Assembly (NCBI GenBank): GCA_016297555.1
Contig: JAEDGK010000040.1
Span: forward strand, 1-16,631
Direction of reading: 5' to 3'
Origin: Clostridiaceae bacterium
GTDB taxonomy: Bacteria; Bacillota; Clostridia; Oscillospirales; Acutalibacteraceae
DNA length: 16,631 bases
In this document: in pieces, positions 6,880 to 13,054 of the stretch
Position numbering within the stretch: the first letter of the stretch is position 1
How the letters are laid out: every line of letters begins with the position of its first letter
Program-made: the position numbers and the translations under genes
Notes under the pieces: generated by a model
Databases searched by the model: none
Seen by the model: the letters and a program-made list of their open reading frames with translations, nothing else
Told to the model about the DNA's origin: nothing

Positions 6880-8103
6880 TTATACCACCTGAAAAATATA
6901 GAATTTGAGATAATCGGTTTCGGGAACATTCCAAAGTATCGGATGGTCGCGGCATTGCTGGCGCACCTCTGTTTGCCGAAGCTGAACGCCTGCGTCCGCC
7001 GCCGCCGAATGGAGCATTTTAACAAAAAGCTCATTGCTCATAAAGTGGGAGCAGGAGCAGGTTGCAAGGTAGCCGCCGCGCGGGAGCAGCTTCATGGCGC
7101 GGTAATTGATTTCCTTATAGCCCCTCTCCGCGCCTTTCACGGTTTTGCGGCTTTTTGTGAAAGCCGGAGGGTCGAGAATTATAAAATCATAGGGCTTTCC
7201 GCCCTTTGCTTCAAGCTCGGGCAGCAGGTCAAAAACATCGGCGGCAACAAAATCCATTTTTCCGTCAAGTCCGTTTTTCTCTGCGTTTGACCTTGCCGTT
7301 TCAAGCGCCGTTTCGGAAATATCGACAGCCGTAACTCTTTCCGCCCCGCCTTTTGCGGCGTTGAGCGCGAAGGAGCCCGTGTGAGTAAAGCAGTCAAGCA
7401 CCCTTTTGCCCTTTGCAATGCCTGCAACGGCAAGCCGATTATATTTCTGGTCAAGAAAAAAGCCCGTTTTCTGACCGTTCTCAAAGTCAACAATATATTT
7501 TATTCCGTTTTCGGTTATTTCCGTAAAGGTTTCTTCGGGATGAGGAATCGGCTCATACCAACCTTTATATTCCGAAAGCCCCTCAAGTGAACGGATTGCA
7601 ACATCGTTTCGCTCATAAACGCCGTCAATTTTTTCTCCGCTCTCACGCAGAATTTTAACAAGCAGAGTGTATATTGTATCTTTGATTTTGTCCATTCCGA
7701 AAGAAAGAACCTGAGCAACAAGTATGTTTGAAAATCTGTCAACCGTCAGCCCCGGCAGACCGTCCGCTTCGCCGAAAATCAGGCGGCAGCACGAAAAATC
7801 GTCGCCCATAACGGTTTTTCTGTATTCAACCGCATATCTGAGCCGCCTTTCCCAAAACGCATCCGAAAAGCTCTCGTTTGCATTGGACGAAAGAATACGC
7901 ACCCGAATTTTGCTTTTAAGGCTCAGAAAGCCCGTGCCGAGATAAGAGCCTTTTTGAGAAAGCACATCAACAAGGCAGCCGTTTTCCGCCTCGCCGAAAA
8001 ACTGAAGAATTTCAGCGTCATAGACCCACGGGTGCCCCTTTTTTATTGCCGCTTCCGCCTTTTTGGTGACGGTTGCTATCGGGAAACTGCGTTTGCTTTT
8101 CAT
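6880..8103 (-). CDS. Class I SAM-dependent rRNA methyltransferase, RlmI-like (PUA + methyltransferase)
   Basis: A 407-residue cytoplasmic enzyme expected to methylate a cytosine of 23S rRNA. Residues 5-70 form a PUA-type RNA-binding domain containing KKGHPWVYDAEI. A linker domain follows, then GQKTGFFLDQ (210-219). The Rossmann methyltransferase core has motif I VLDCFTHTGSFALN (235-248), the acidic VDIS (260-263) and LDPPAF (310-315). CSCS at 349-352 supplies the likely catalytic cysteine. Length and order match the RlmI/RlmK-like family; the exact modified base is not provable here. I use the ATG at 8103, because the longer open frame starts inside the -35 box and spans the -10. The ribosome site is weak (GTGGTAG). 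It is the first gene of the four-gene operon. Confidence 0.9.
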   Translation of the reverse strand: MKSKRSFPIATVTKKAEAAIKKGHPWVYDAEILQFFGEAENGCLVDVLSQKGSYLGTGFLSLKSKIRVRILSSNANESFSDAFWERRLRYAVEYRKTVMGDDFSCCRLIFGEADGLPGLTVDRFSNILVAQVLSFGMDKIKDTIYTLLVKILRESGEKIDGVYERNDVAIRSLEGLSEYKGWYEPIPHPEETFTEITENGIKYIVDFENGQKTGFFLDQKYNRLAVAGIAKGKRVLDCFTHTGSFALNAAKGGAERVTAVDISETALETARSNAEKNGLDGKMDFVAADVFDLLPELEAKGGKPYDFIILDPPAFTKSRKTVKGAERGYKEINYRAMKLLPRGGYLATCSCSHFMSNELFVKMLHSAAADAGVQLRQTEVRQQCRDHPILWNVPETDYLKFYIFQVV

Positions 8104-8149
8104 AAATCTACCACTTTTCAAATAATATTCCGATTTGGGTGTATAAATT

Positions 8150-8178
8150 ATAATATCATAGCTGCGGCGGGCTGTCAA
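8150..8178 (-). promoter_or_regulatory. Promoter of the methyltransferase-PLC-hydrolase-kinase operon
   Basis: On the minus strand a perfect TTGACA (8178-8173) and TATTAT (8155-8150) are separated by exactly 17 nt. The expected start is near 8143, giving a leader of about 40 nt. This is one of the best promoter matches in the window. Confidence 0.7.
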
Positions 8179-8207
8179 TTACGGCTTAACGCAAAATCGG
8201 AAAGCAA

Positions 8208-8252
8208 TTTTTTCGGAATTAGCTTTTGCTAACCCTGAAAAACCCGAAAAAA
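8208..8252. promoter_or_regulatory. Nested dyad in the divergent control region, candidate operator
   Basis: An outer inverted repeat, TTTTTTCGG (8208-8216) with CCGAAAAAA (8244-8252), encloses a perfect inner dyad TTAGC-TTTT-GCTAA (8219-8232). No gene ends here, since both flanking operons point away, so a terminator is not expected. It lies between the -35 box of the minus-strand operon and the hydrogenase promoter. The bound regulator, if any, is unknown. Confidence 0.4.
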
Positions 8253-8296
8253 ACAAGAAAAACGCGCAAATCAGGCAAAAAAAATCGATAAAAAAG

Positions 8297-8325
8297 TAGC
8301 ATTTTTATTTATCATATGTTATAAT
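8297..8325 (+). promoter_or_regulatory. Extended -10 promoter of the hydrogenase operon
   Basis: A perfect TATAAT (8320-8325) is preceded by TG at 8317-8318, giving an extended -10. At 17 nt spacing the -35 region reads TAGCAT (8297-8302), a poor match. Initiation would be near 8332, about 79 nt before the hydC start. A strong -10 with a weak -35 suits a promoter that may depend on an activator. Confidence 0.6.
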
Positions 8326-8348
8326 GCTTTTAAAATGTGAGATTTTGG

Positions 8349-8381
8349 GCTGTTTTGACCGAAATCCAAGCATTAAACAGC
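8349..8381 (+). promoter_or_regulatory. Leader stem-loop ahead of hydC
   Basis: GCTGTTT (8349-8355) and AAACAGC (8375-8381) form a 7-bp stem with a 19-nt loop in the predicted 5' leader, ending 14 nt before the GGGAGG ribosome site. It does not mask that site as drawn. It could affect mRNA stability or bind a factor. Confidence 0.35.
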
Positions 8382-8410
8382 AAAAAATATCATTCGGGAG
8401 GAATGGCTTA

Positions 8411-8905
8411 ATGCTGAAAAAAATTAGCAATTTACCCTTTACGGGCACTCCGGAGCAGGAAGCGCAGCTCAAGGCTGTTATAGAGGAGTGCAAGGACGAC
8501 AAGAGCATGCTCATGCATGTTATGCAAGAGGCTCAGAACATTTACGGCTATCTGCCCATCGAGGTTCAGACAATGATTGCCGAGGGAATGGGCGTTCCGC
8601 TTCAGAAGGTTTACGGCGTTTCAAGCTTTTATGCGCTGTTTTCACTTTCGCCCAAGGGCAAATACAATGTTTCCGTTTGCCTCGGAACCGCCTGCTATGT
8701 TAAAGGCTCGCAGGCCATACTTGATAAAATCTGCGAAATTCTCGGCGCTCAGCCCGGCGAATGCACGGCTGACCTTAAATTCTCAATCGAAGCCTGCCGC
8801 TGCATAGGCGCATGCGGACTTGCTCCCGTTTTCACCGTTAACGACGATGTTTACGGCAGAGTAACTCCCGATGAGGTTGCAGATATTCTTGCCAAATACA
8901 ATTAA
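8411..8905 (+). CDS. hydC: HydC, NuoE-like [2Fe-2S] subunit of the [FeFe]-hydrogenase complex
   Basis: The 164-residue thioredoxin-fold subunit has a helical N-terminal domain (15-70) and the four cysteines of the NuoE [2Fe-2S] site: Cys90 and Cys95 in CLGTAC, Cys131 and Cys135 in CIGAC. In HydABC complexes HydC relays electrons beside the HydB flavin. Length is typical for NuoE/HydC. The ATG at 8411 has GGGAGG (8396-8401) 9 nt upstream. The longer open frame begins inside the -10 box and cannot be translated in full from this promoter, and the ATG at 8403 is closed by a stop after two codons. It is the first gene of the ten-gene operon, separated from hydB by seven genes. Confidence 0.93.
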   Translation: MLKKISNLPFTGTPEQEAQLKAVIEECKDDKSMLMHVMQEAQNIYGYLPIEVQTMIAEGMGVPLQKVYGVSSFYALFSLSPKGKYNVSVCLGTACYVKGSQAILDKICEILGAQPGECTADLKFSIEACRCIGACGLAPVFTVNDDVYGRVTPDEVADILAKYN

Positions 8906-8940
8906 TTTTTCTGTTCAATCGGAATGAAGAGGGATTTTGT

Positions 8941-9297
8941 ATGACAATCAAAACTATCAGGGATTTGCTCGGCGCGGAGATTTTATGCGGAGAAGAAAGC
9001 CTTGAAAAAGACATTCACTCCGCCTGCGGAAGCGATATGATGAGCGATGTGCTCGCATATGTCAAAGATCAGGCTGTTCTGCTCACGGGACTTGTCAACG
9101 CTCAGGTCATTCGCACGGCTGAAATGATGGATATGGTTTGCATTGTTTTCGTCCGTTCAAAAAGACCGTCGCAAGAGATGCTTGACCTTGCAGCCGAAAG
9201 CGGAATTGCCGTTCTCACAACGCCCAAAAGGATGTATGAGGCTTGCGGCATTCTATACTCCGGCGGGCTTAAAGGAAATGGTGAAATAAATGGCTGA
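8941..9297 (+). CDS. DRTGG-domain protein (first copy)
   Basis: The 118-residue protein fits the DRTGG domain, a small alpha/beta module also fused to HPr-kinase-like and phosphotransacetylase-type proteins. It consists almost entirely of that domain: a GSDMMSDVLAYV segment (30-41), a hydrophobic strand VLLTGLVN (46-53), and a VCIVFVRSKRPS strand-turn (66-77). The last conserved part is GIAVLTTPKRMYEAC (88-102). No catalytic residues are evident; a ligand-binding or partner-binding role is inferred. It starts 35 nt after hydC with GAGGG at about 8929-8933, and its last eight bases overlap the next gene. A second, divergent copy lies at 11024-11350 in the same operon. Confidence 0.75.
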   Translation: MTIKTIRDLLGAEILCGEESLEKDIHSACGSDMMSDVLAYVKDQAVLLTGLVNAQVIRTAEMMDMVCIVFVRSKRPSQEMLDLAAESGIAVLTTPKRMYEACGILYSGGLKGNGEING

Positions 9298-9712
9298 ACC
9301 CTTGGTTTTCCACTTTGATGTTGACGGCGATAACTTCACCTCGGCAGGTCAGGCGTCGGTGCAGGTCAAAAAAAATCTGCGTCAGCTCGGGCTTGACCCT
9401 GAAACCATCCGCAGAGTGTCAATCGCAATGTATGAGGGCGAAATAAATATGGTCATTCATGCGGGCGGCGGCGTTGCGGATGTTATCGTCAGCGACGGAA
9501 GCGTTGACATCATTCTGAAAGATTCCGGACCGGGAATTGCAAACATCGAGCAGGCTATGCAGGAGGGCTTCTCAACAGCGCCCGACAATATCCGCTCCCT
9601 CGGCTTCGGCGCCGGAATGGGTCTTCCGAATATGAAAAGATACACCGATCAAATGAATATAGATTCCGTTGTCGGTCAGGGCACAACTATCACAATGAGA
9701 GTGAATTACTGA
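9290..9712 (+). CDS. RsbW/RsbT-like GHKL ATP-binding protein
   Basis: The 140-residue protein is a single histidine-kinase-like ATPase domain of the anti-sigma/switch-kinase type. The N box is EGEINMVIHA (49-58), the G1 box is DSGPGI (78-83), and the G2 region is GFGAGMGLPNMKR (105-117). Proteins of this class phosphorylate a Ser or Thr on a partner (RsbV/RsbS in Bacillus) or sequester sigma factors. No STAS-domain antagonist, sigma factor or PP2C phosphatase is in this window, so its partner may be one of the DRTGG or Fe-S proteins beside it. Its start overlaps the DRTGG gene by eight bases. No membrane segment is present. The function in the operon is inference. Confidence 0.85.
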   Translation: MAEPLVFHFDVDGDNFTSAGQASVQVKKNLRQLGLDPETIRRVSIAMYEGEINMVIHAGGGVADVIVSDGSVDIILKDSGPGIANIEQAMQEGFSTAPDNIRSLGFGAGMGLPNMKRYTDQMNIDSVVGQGTTITMRVNY

Positions 9713-9735
9713 CTTGAGAGGGGATTCCTTTTTCA

Positions 9736-11037
9736 ATGAACACTGCTTACATACACTCGGTGTCGCTCGACGCCGATAAATGCACCGGCTGCACAACCTG
9801 CATGAAGCACTGCCCGACCGAGGCTATCAGAATTCGCGGCGGCTGTGCCGAAATCGATGCGGAGCGCTGCATAGACTGCGGCGAGTGCATCCGAAACTGC
9901 ACGCACAATGCGAAAAAAAGCATTTGCAATTTGTTTGACGAAATCAACAGCTTCAAATACAAAATCGCGCTCCCCGCTCCGAGCCTTTTTGCTCAGTTTG
10001 ACAATCTTGACAACATCGGCTATGTTTTGCAGGGCTTGCTTGACATAGGCTTTGACGATGTGTTTGAGGTCGCAAAAGGAGCGGAGCTTGTTTCCGCTTA
10101 CACAAGGCTTTATCTTCAGGCGGAGGGCATTAAAAAGCCCGTTATCAGCACGGCTTGCCCCGTTGTTACAAGGCTTATCGTGCTCCGCTTTCCTTTCTTA
10201 AAGGATAATCTTATTCCGCTGCTGCCTCCAATGGAGGTTGCCGCCGCTCTTGCAAGAAAAAAGGCGATGAATGAACATCCCGAGCTTAAAAGAGAGGATA
10301 TCGGAGTCTGCTTCATATCGCCCTGCCCCGCAAAGATGAGCTATGCAAGAACGGGCTTCGGCAGCTATAAGAGCGAGGTTGACCTTGTTATTTCGATGAG
10401 CGAAATATATTTTCAGCTTCTTAATGTTATGAAGCGTGAAAAGGTTTGTGATATGCCTTCTCAGGCAGGCAGAATCGGTCTGAGCTGGGCTATCTGCGGA
10501 GGCGAAGCGTCGGCGCTGATAAATGACAAAATAATCGCGGCAGACGGAATTAACAATGTTATTTCCGTGCTTGACCAAATTGAGGACGGCAACATTCCGC
10601 CCGTTGATTTTGTTGAGCTTAACGCCTGCCCCGGCGGCTGCGTCGGCGGAGTGCTTACCATTGAAAATCCGTTTGTGGCGAAAAACAGGCTTCACACGCT
10701 CAGGCGTTATATGCCCGTTTCGCTCAATTCAATGCCCGAGGGCGAAAATTACATTCCGAACAGCTGCTTCTTTACGGATTTTCCGAATTACAAGCCGCTC
10801 AACCGTTTGAGCGACAATATAGGCGAATCAATGAGGCTTATGGCGCAAATTCAGGCATTGCGTAAGGAACTGCCGGGCATTGACTGCGGCTCCTGCGGCG
10901 CTCCGAACTGCCGCGCCTTTGCCGAAGACATTGTGTTAGGGCACGCGGACAGAAACGACTGCATAATCGCCTACAAAGAGTTTATTAAAAAGTATATCAG
11001 AGAATACAGCGGAGGTGAGAGCGTTGAAAGTCAGTGA
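9736..11037 (+). CDS. HydS-like iron-sulfur protein: 2x[4Fe-4S] ferredoxin + H-cluster domain + Fes domain
   Basis: The 433-residue protein begins with two ferredoxin clusters (Cys16/19/22/26 and Cys45/48/51/55). A [FeFe]-hydrogenase large-subunit domain follows with STACPV (Cys141), SPCPAK (Cys197) and NACPGGC (Cys298, Cys302). All four H-cluster ligand cysteines appear present. The position before Cys141, a proton-transfer Cys in CpI, is Ala, and the two methionines flanking the cluster motifs are Ser and Asn. The C-terminus holds a Fes-type [4Fe-4S] motif (Cys384, 387, 392, 409). This resembles the putative sensory (HydS, group C/D) hydrogenases, here without a PAS domain. The start has GAGGGG about 13 nt upstream. 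It could sense H2 or redox state rather than turn over H2. Confidence 0.85.
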   Translation: MNTAYIHSVSLDADKCTGCTTCMKHCPTEAIRIRGGCAEIDAERCIDCGECIRNCTHNAKKSICNLFDEINSFKYKIALPAPSLFAQFDNLDNIGYVLQGLLDIGFDDVFEVAKGAELVSAYTRLYLQAEGIKKPVISTACPVVTRLIVLRFPFLKDNLIPLLPPMEVAAALARKKAMNEHPELKREDIGVCFISPCPAKMSYARTGFGSYKSEVDLVISMSEIYFQLLNVMKREKVCDMPSQAGRIGLSWAICGGEASALINDKIIAADGINNVISVLDQIEDGNIPPVDFVELNACPGGCVGGVLTIENPFVAKNRLHTLRRYMPVSLNSMPEGENYIPNSCFFTDFPNYKPLNRLSDNIGESMRLMAQIQALRKELPGIDCGSCGAPNCRAFAEDIVLGHADRNDCIIAYKEFIKKYIREYSGGESVESQ

Positions 11038-11350
11038 GCTTGCCGCCTGCGAGGGCTTTAAAGCAATTTCGCTGCCCGATGCAGAGCGTGAAATAACCGG
11101 AGCTTATATCGGCGACCTGCTCAGCTGGGTAATGGGCAGAGCCAAGGCGGACAGCGCGTGGATAACGATAATGTCCAACATTAACATCGTTGCCGTTGCC
11201 GCCCTTGCCGATGTTGCGTGCATCATTCTTGCCGAGGGAGTTCAGCTCGAGCCGAGCGTTGCCCAAACGGCACAGATGAAGGGCGTCAACATTCTTTCCG
11301 CGGAGCTTACCGCTTATGAAGCGGCGCTGCTTCTCGGCTCAAAGCTTTGA
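11024..11350 (+). CDS. DRTGG-domain protein (second copy)
   Basis: This 108-residue paralogue of the protein at 8941-9297 has the same order of elements: AYIGDLLSWVMG (30-41), a strand SAWITIMSN (47-55), ACIILAEG (67-74) and GVNILSAELTAYEAALLL (87-104). It keeps the GDLLS start of the DRTGG fold better than the first copy. I place the start at the TTG at 11024, eight nt after GGAGG (11011-11015), because the GTG at 11015 lies inside that site. It overlaps the end of the HydS-like gene by 14 bases, so the two are probably translationally coupled and act together. The ligand is unknown. Confidence 0.75.
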   Translation: MKVSELAACEGFKAISLPDAEREITGAYIGDLLSWVMGRAKADSAWITIMSNINIVAVAALADVACIILAEGVQLEPSVAQTAQMKGVNILSAELTAYEAALLLGSKL

Positions 11351-11351
11351 T

Positions 11352-12083
11352 ATGAAAAAATATTATTACGATCTGCACATTCATTCCTGCCTGTCGCCCT
11401 GCGGCGACAACGATATGACCCCAAACAACATTGCGGGCATGGGAGTGGTTGCAAAGCTTGACATAATGGCTCTGACCGACCACAACACCTGCCGCAACTG
11501 CCCCGCCTTTTTTGCGGCGGCTGAAAAAAACGGGATTGTTCCCGTGGCGGGAATGGAGCTGACCACTGCGGAGGATATTCACCTCCTTTGCCTTTTTGAG
11601 GAGCTTGAAGCGGCAATGAATTTTGACGCTGCCGTAAATTCAAGAAGAATACCAATAAAAAACCGCACCGATATTTTCGGCGAGCAGCTTATTATGGATG
11701 AAAACGATGAAATAATCGGAACCGACGAATACCTGCTCTCCAACGCCACCACGGTAACCGTTGACGAGGCTCCCGCGTTTGCGGAAAGCTTCGGCGGAAT
11801 ATGCTTCCCCGCGCATATCGACAGGGAGGCAAACGGAATTGTGGCAACGCTCGGTGTTTTTCCCGAGCAGCCGTTTTTTTCGTGCGCCGAGCTTCACGAC
11901 GGAGAAAAGGCGGAGGAATACCTAAAAAAATTCCCCGTTCTTGAGGGCAAGCCGATTGCAGTTTCGTCCGACGCGCATTATCTGTGGGATATCAACGGCA
12001 GACTCAACTGCTTTGAGCTTGACTGCGACGGCGGTGCGGAAAATATCAGAAAAAGGCTTTTTGAAAGGCTGAAAGGCTTATGA
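11352..12083 (+). CDS. PHP-family metal-dependent phosphoesterase
   Basis: The 243-residue protein has the full metal-site set of the polymerase-and-histidinol-phosphatase fold. These are His9 and His11 in DLHIHS, Asp43-His44 in LTDHNT, Glu69 in GMEL, His77 in DIHLL, His155 in PAHIDR, and Asp207 with His209 in SSDAH. It is a stand-alone member and not the polymerase-fused kind; relatives hydrolyse nucleotide 3',5'-bisphosphates or other phosphoesters. The ATG at 11352 lies one base after the preceding stop with no clear ribosome site, so coupling is likely. An upstream ATG at 11316 would add residues unlike the family start. It overlaps the next gene by four bases. Substrate and link to hydrogenase are unknown. 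Confidence 0.88.
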   Translation: MKKYYYDLHIHSCLSPCGDNDMTPNNIAGMGVVAKLDIMALTDHNTCRNCPAFFAAAEKNGIVPVAGMELTTAEDIHLLCLFEELEAAMNFDAAVNSRRIPIKNRTDIFGEQLIMDENDEIIGTDEYLLSNATTVTVDEAPAFAESFGGICFPAHIDREANGIVATLGVFPEQPFFSCAELHDGEKAEEYLKKFPVLEGKPIAVSSDAHYLWDINGRLNCFELDCDGGAENIRKRLFERLKGL

Positions 12084-12631
12084 AAGAGTTATCGCTCAAT
12101 ATTCTTGATATCGCGCAGAATTCCGTTAAGGCGCGCGCTGAGAATATTTTGATAAAAATTGACGAAACAGAGGAAACGCTGACTCTGACCATAGCGGACG
12201 ACGGCTGCGGAATGGACGCCGAAACCGTTGAAAGGGTTATGGATCCGTTTTACACAACGCGCACGACGAGAAGCGTCGGGCTCGGGATTCCTCTGCTGAA
12301 GCTTGCCGCGGAGCAGACGGGCGGCGGCATTAAAATTAAATCCGTTTGCGAAAGTGCCGACCCGGTTAATCACGGAACCGAGGTGACTGCGGAGTTTTAT
12401 AAAAATCACCTTGATTTTACTCCGCTCGGCGACACGGTTTCCACCGTTGCGGCGCTCATTCAGGGCGCGCCCGATATCGAATGGAAATTTATTCATAATA
12501 TGACGGGCGGCAGCGTGGAGCTGGACACAAGGGAGCTGCGCGGAGTGCTCGGCGAAGTTCCGCTTGACAATTACGAGGTTATAAAATGGATAGAGGATTA
12601 TCTCAAAGAGGGATATGACTCCGTTTCATAA
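12080..12631 (+). CDS. GHKL ATP-binding protein with short C-terminal domain
   Basis: The 183-residue protein carries a second histidine-kinase-like ATPase domain: N box LDIAQNSVKA (9-18, Asn14), G1 ADDGCGM (39-45), an F-box-like DPFYTTR (55-61) and G2 VGLGIPLLK (66-74). Residues 110-183 form a separate small domain with no motif I recognise. Unlike the RsbW-like protein at 9290, it resembles the catalytic domain of sensor histidine kinases and MutL, but lacks a phospho-acceptor H box and any sensor or membrane segment. It overlaps the PHP gene by four bases (ATGA) and precedes the core electron-transfer genes by 35 nt. It may phosphorylate or remodel a partner in the operon. Confidence 0.82.
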   Translation: MKELSLNILDIAQNSVKARAENILIKIDETEETLTLTIADDGCGMDAETVERVMDPFYTTRTTRSVGLGIPLLKLAAEQTGGGIKIKSVCESADPVNHGTEVTAEFYKNHLDFTPLGDTVSTVAALIQGAPDIEWKFIHNMTGGSVELDTRELRGVLGEVPLDNYEVIKWIEDYLKEGYDSVS

Positions 12632-12666
12632 TTTTATAGTAAATATTTTAAGAGAGGATAGATGTT

Positions 12667-13038
12667 ATGAAATCATTGGCTGAGCTTGCGGCAATCAGAG
12701 AAAAGATGAAGGATAAGGTTATTCTTCGCGAGGGCAGCGGCGAAATCAGAGTGGTTGTCGGCATGGCAACCTGCGGCATCGCGGCGGGCGCAAGACCCGT
12801 TTTGAGCGCTTTTGTTGAGGGCGTAAGCAAAGAAGGTCTCAGCGAAAAGGTTACGGTTTCACAGACCGGCTGCATCGGCGTTTGCCAGTACGAGCCTGTT
12901 GTTGAAATCTTTGAGGCGGGTAAAGATAAGGTTACTTATGTTAAGATGACCCCCGAAAAGGCTGCCGAGGTTATTGAGAAGCATCTCAAGGGCGGCAATG
13001 TTGTTCAGGAATACACAATCAGCAACGCTATCTCATAA
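12667..13038 (+). CDS. Small thioredoxin-fold [2Fe-2S]-type ferredoxin protein
   Basis: The 123-residue protein matches the (2Fe-2S) ferredoxin-domain proteins found before hydB in clostridial hydrogenase operons. Conserved stretches are VVVGMATCGIAAGARPV (29-45) and QTGCIGVCQYEP (66-77). Only three cysteines occur in the whole protein (Cys36, Cys69, Cys73). The site of the first cysteine of the NuoE-type CxxxxC pair is not Cys, so cluster binding would need a non-Cys ligand or a different arrangement. It is sometimes treated as an extra electron-transfer subunit or accessory of HydABC. AGAGAGGA lies 8 nt before the ATG. Lys codons shift to AAG as in hydB and hydA. Confidence 0.82.
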   Translation: MKSLAELAAIREKMKDKVILREGSGEIRVVVGMATCGIAAGARPVLSAFVEGVSKEGLSEKVTVSQTGCIGVCQYEPVVEIFEAGKDKVTYVKMTPEKAAEVIEKHLKGGNVVQEYTISNAIS

Positions 13039-13054
13039 TGGAGGTTAAAATAAT

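Noticed and set aside
8104..8178. Longer start for the RlmI-like methyltransferase
   Set aside because: The extra residues lie over the -35 and -10 boxes and are not part of the PUA domain.
8219..8232. Rex binding site
   Set aside because: The dyad is TTAGC-N4-GCTAA; the clostridial Rex consensus I know (TTGTTAA-N4-TTAACAA) has different arms and spacing.
8324..8410. Longer start for hydC
   Set aside because: The upstream ATG is inside the TATAAT box; the ATG at 8411 has GGGAGG at correct spacing and gives normal NuoE length.
9290..9712. Complete sigma-B type partner-switching cassette
   Set aside because: Only the kinase-like protein is present; no STAS antagonist, sigma factor or PP2C phosphatase gene is in the window.
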